This document shows positions 4,991 to 5,839 of a DNA stretch of 5,839 nt, piece by piece. Both the position numbers and the translations under genes were made by a program. The notes under the pieces were generated by a model. The model saw only the letters and a program-made list of their open reading frames with translations. It made no database searches and was not told where the DNA came from. Every line of letters begins with the position of its first letter. Position 1 is the stretch's first letter. Source of the stretch: an uncultured Prevotellaceae bacterium (GTDB lineage Bacteria > Bacteroidota > Bacteroidia > Bacteroidales > Bacteroidaceae); NCBI GenBank assembly GCA_937893145.1, contig CALBJW010000048.1:1-5839 (forward strand). Reading direction: 5' to 3'.

Positions 4991-5746
4991 CTATTCTTCA
5001 TTAGGCAAAAGGCTTGCCACAATCGACATCATGACATAAAGTCCGATACATGCAGACATTCCGAGCGAAATACACTGCCATGCGTTACCCTGACCACTGC
5101 CATATACTGCAGAGCAACCGAGTATAAGCATCACCATCACTGCGAACGAGAACTTAATCTTATTGTCTTTCCACGAAAGGTTCTTGAACTTAAGAGCAAA
5201 CATCGGAATCTCGCAAACGAGAAGCCAGCAACTCAATATCATGAACAAGAAGAGGAATGCAGCGTTGAAATGAACACCTGTCAACCATGCTTCACTACTT
5301 GAGATGAGACCTCCCCAGAAGATTGCATTTGCAGGTGTTGGCATACCGATGAATCCGAGGTGCTGGCGTTCATCAAGATTGAACTTGGCAAGTCGCATTG
5401 CTGAGAATGCAGCCATCAGGAATGCTGTGAAAGGCATGATGTTGAAGAAGAACTCTGATGCCATGAACTGTGGATATACCACATGATTGAACAGAGTGAA
5501 TAACATCGCACTTGGTGCAAGACCGAATGTGATGTCGTCTGCAAGCGAATCAAGTTCTACACCAAACTTACCACTAACACCAAGCATTCTTGCCACCATA
5601 CCATCGAAGAAATCGAAGAAGGCACCAAGCAAGATAAACAAAAATGCCACCCCATGTCCATGATGGAAAGCGGCATAGGTTGCAACACATCCGCAGATTA
5701 AGTTACAACTCGTAAGTATATTAGGAATATTCTTTTTCATAATCAT
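4991..5746 (-). CDS. pssA: CDP-diacylglycerol--serine O-phosphatidyltransferase
   Basis: PssA joins serine to CDP-diacylglycerol to make phosphatidylserine and CMP in the inner membrane, the step before decarboxylation to phosphatidylethanolamine. The 251-aa protein carries the complete CDP-alcohol phosphotransferase motif. The four metal-binding aspartates are D45, D48, D66 and D70, with G49, A52, R53 and G62 at the required spacing. The start NIPNILTSCNLICGC and the long hydrophobic segments at about 14-44, 73-90, 101-117, 140-150, 161-180, 199-213 and 225-246 fit the multi-spanning PssA type common in Bacteroidetes and Gram-positives; it is unlike the phospholipase-D-type E. coli PssA. Two starts are possible: ATG at 5746 (MIMKKN) or ATG at 5740 (MKKN), with A-rich GAAAA before the first. 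The DUF4834 gene follows 73 bases after the stop. No psd gene is seen in the window. Confidence 0.93.
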   Translation of the reverse strand: MIMKKNIPNILTSCNLICGCVATYAAFHHGHGVAFLFILLGAFFDFFDGMVARMLGVSGKFGVELDSLADDITFGLAPSAMLFTLFNHVVYPQFMASEFFFNIMPFTAFLMAAFSAMRLAKFNLDERQHLGFIGMPTPANAIFWGGLISSSEAWLTGVHFNAAFLFLFMILSCWLLVCEIPMFALKFKNLSWKDNKIKFSFAVMVMLILGCSAVYGSGQGNAWQCISLGMSACIGLYVMMSIVASLLPNEE

Positions 5747-5800
5747 TTTTCAATATCTTAAGGAAGCACTGATTAATGATAGTCTGAAATTAATTTACGG

Positions 5801-5839
5801 TTATTTCTTATACGGCTCTATTCCCAGCTCGTTAAAAAT
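5801..5839 (-). CDS. C-terminal end of a leftward gene, cut by window edge
   Basis: From the right edge the minus strand is open for 12 codons ending IFNELGIEPYKK and a TAA at 5803-5801. The other two minus frames close at once with TAG or TAA. The sequence looks protein-like, but it is too short to name. It ends 54 bases before the pssA start, on the same strand, so it may be the upstream gene of the pssA operon; psd or dnaE are common neighbours in related genomes, but nothing here identifies either. Confidence 0.45.
   Translation of the reverse strand: MFNELGIEPYKK

Noticed and set aside
4964..5302. Plus-strand 112-codon frame under pssA
   Set aside because: Antisense to pssA, whose full CDP-alcohol phosphotransferase motif fixes the coding strand.

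Overview
The window looks like chromosomal DNA from a Bacteroidales bacterium, most likely Prevotella or a close relative. The evidence is indirect. Starts are preceded by A/T-rich leaders instead of clear Shine-Dalgarno sites. A TAnnTTTG-type -7 element lies in front of the first full gene. The glutamate 5-kinase is short, lacking a PUA domain. A DUF4834-type small membrane protein, a family I know only from Bacteroidetes, sits next to pssA. No rRNA, tRNA or CRISPR array is visible.

Layout. Positions 1-517 carry no intact gene. They hold a possible leftward gene start cut by the edge (1-40), a block of 9-bp AGTGTATAA repeats in both orientations (108-327), a perfect 20-bp-arm palindrome (228-269), and a short leftward open segment (332-448) that resembles the CHC2-type N-terminus of a mobile-element primase. 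I read this as a decayed mobile or replication-related segment, which is an inference. Four rightward genes follow: a glycyl-radical-enzyme activating protein (518-1423), purU (1473-2336), proB (2419-3183) and proA (3209-4453). After proA come a C-rich, G-poor stretch and two related hairpins, the second being a good intrinsic terminator. On the opposite strand, converging on that terminator, are a DUF4834 protein (4603-4917) and pssA (4991-5746). The last 12 codons of another leftward gene lie at the right edge.

Function. ProB and ProA carry out the first two steps of proline synthesis, from glutamate to glutamate-5-semialdehyde. PurU releases formate and tetrahydrofolate from 10-formyl-tetrahydrofolate. 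The activase would use S-adenosylmethionine to install the glycyl radical on a partner enzyme that is not in the window. Formate metabolism could link the activase with PurU if the partner is a pyruvate formate-lyase; a hydroxyproline dehydratase would instead link it with proBA. The sequence does not decide this. PssA makes phosphatidylserine, the precursor of phosphatidylethanolamine, in the inner membrane.

The core genes are ordinary. The most unusual material is the repeat-rich left 450 bases. I did not find convincing evidence of a complete undescribed system.
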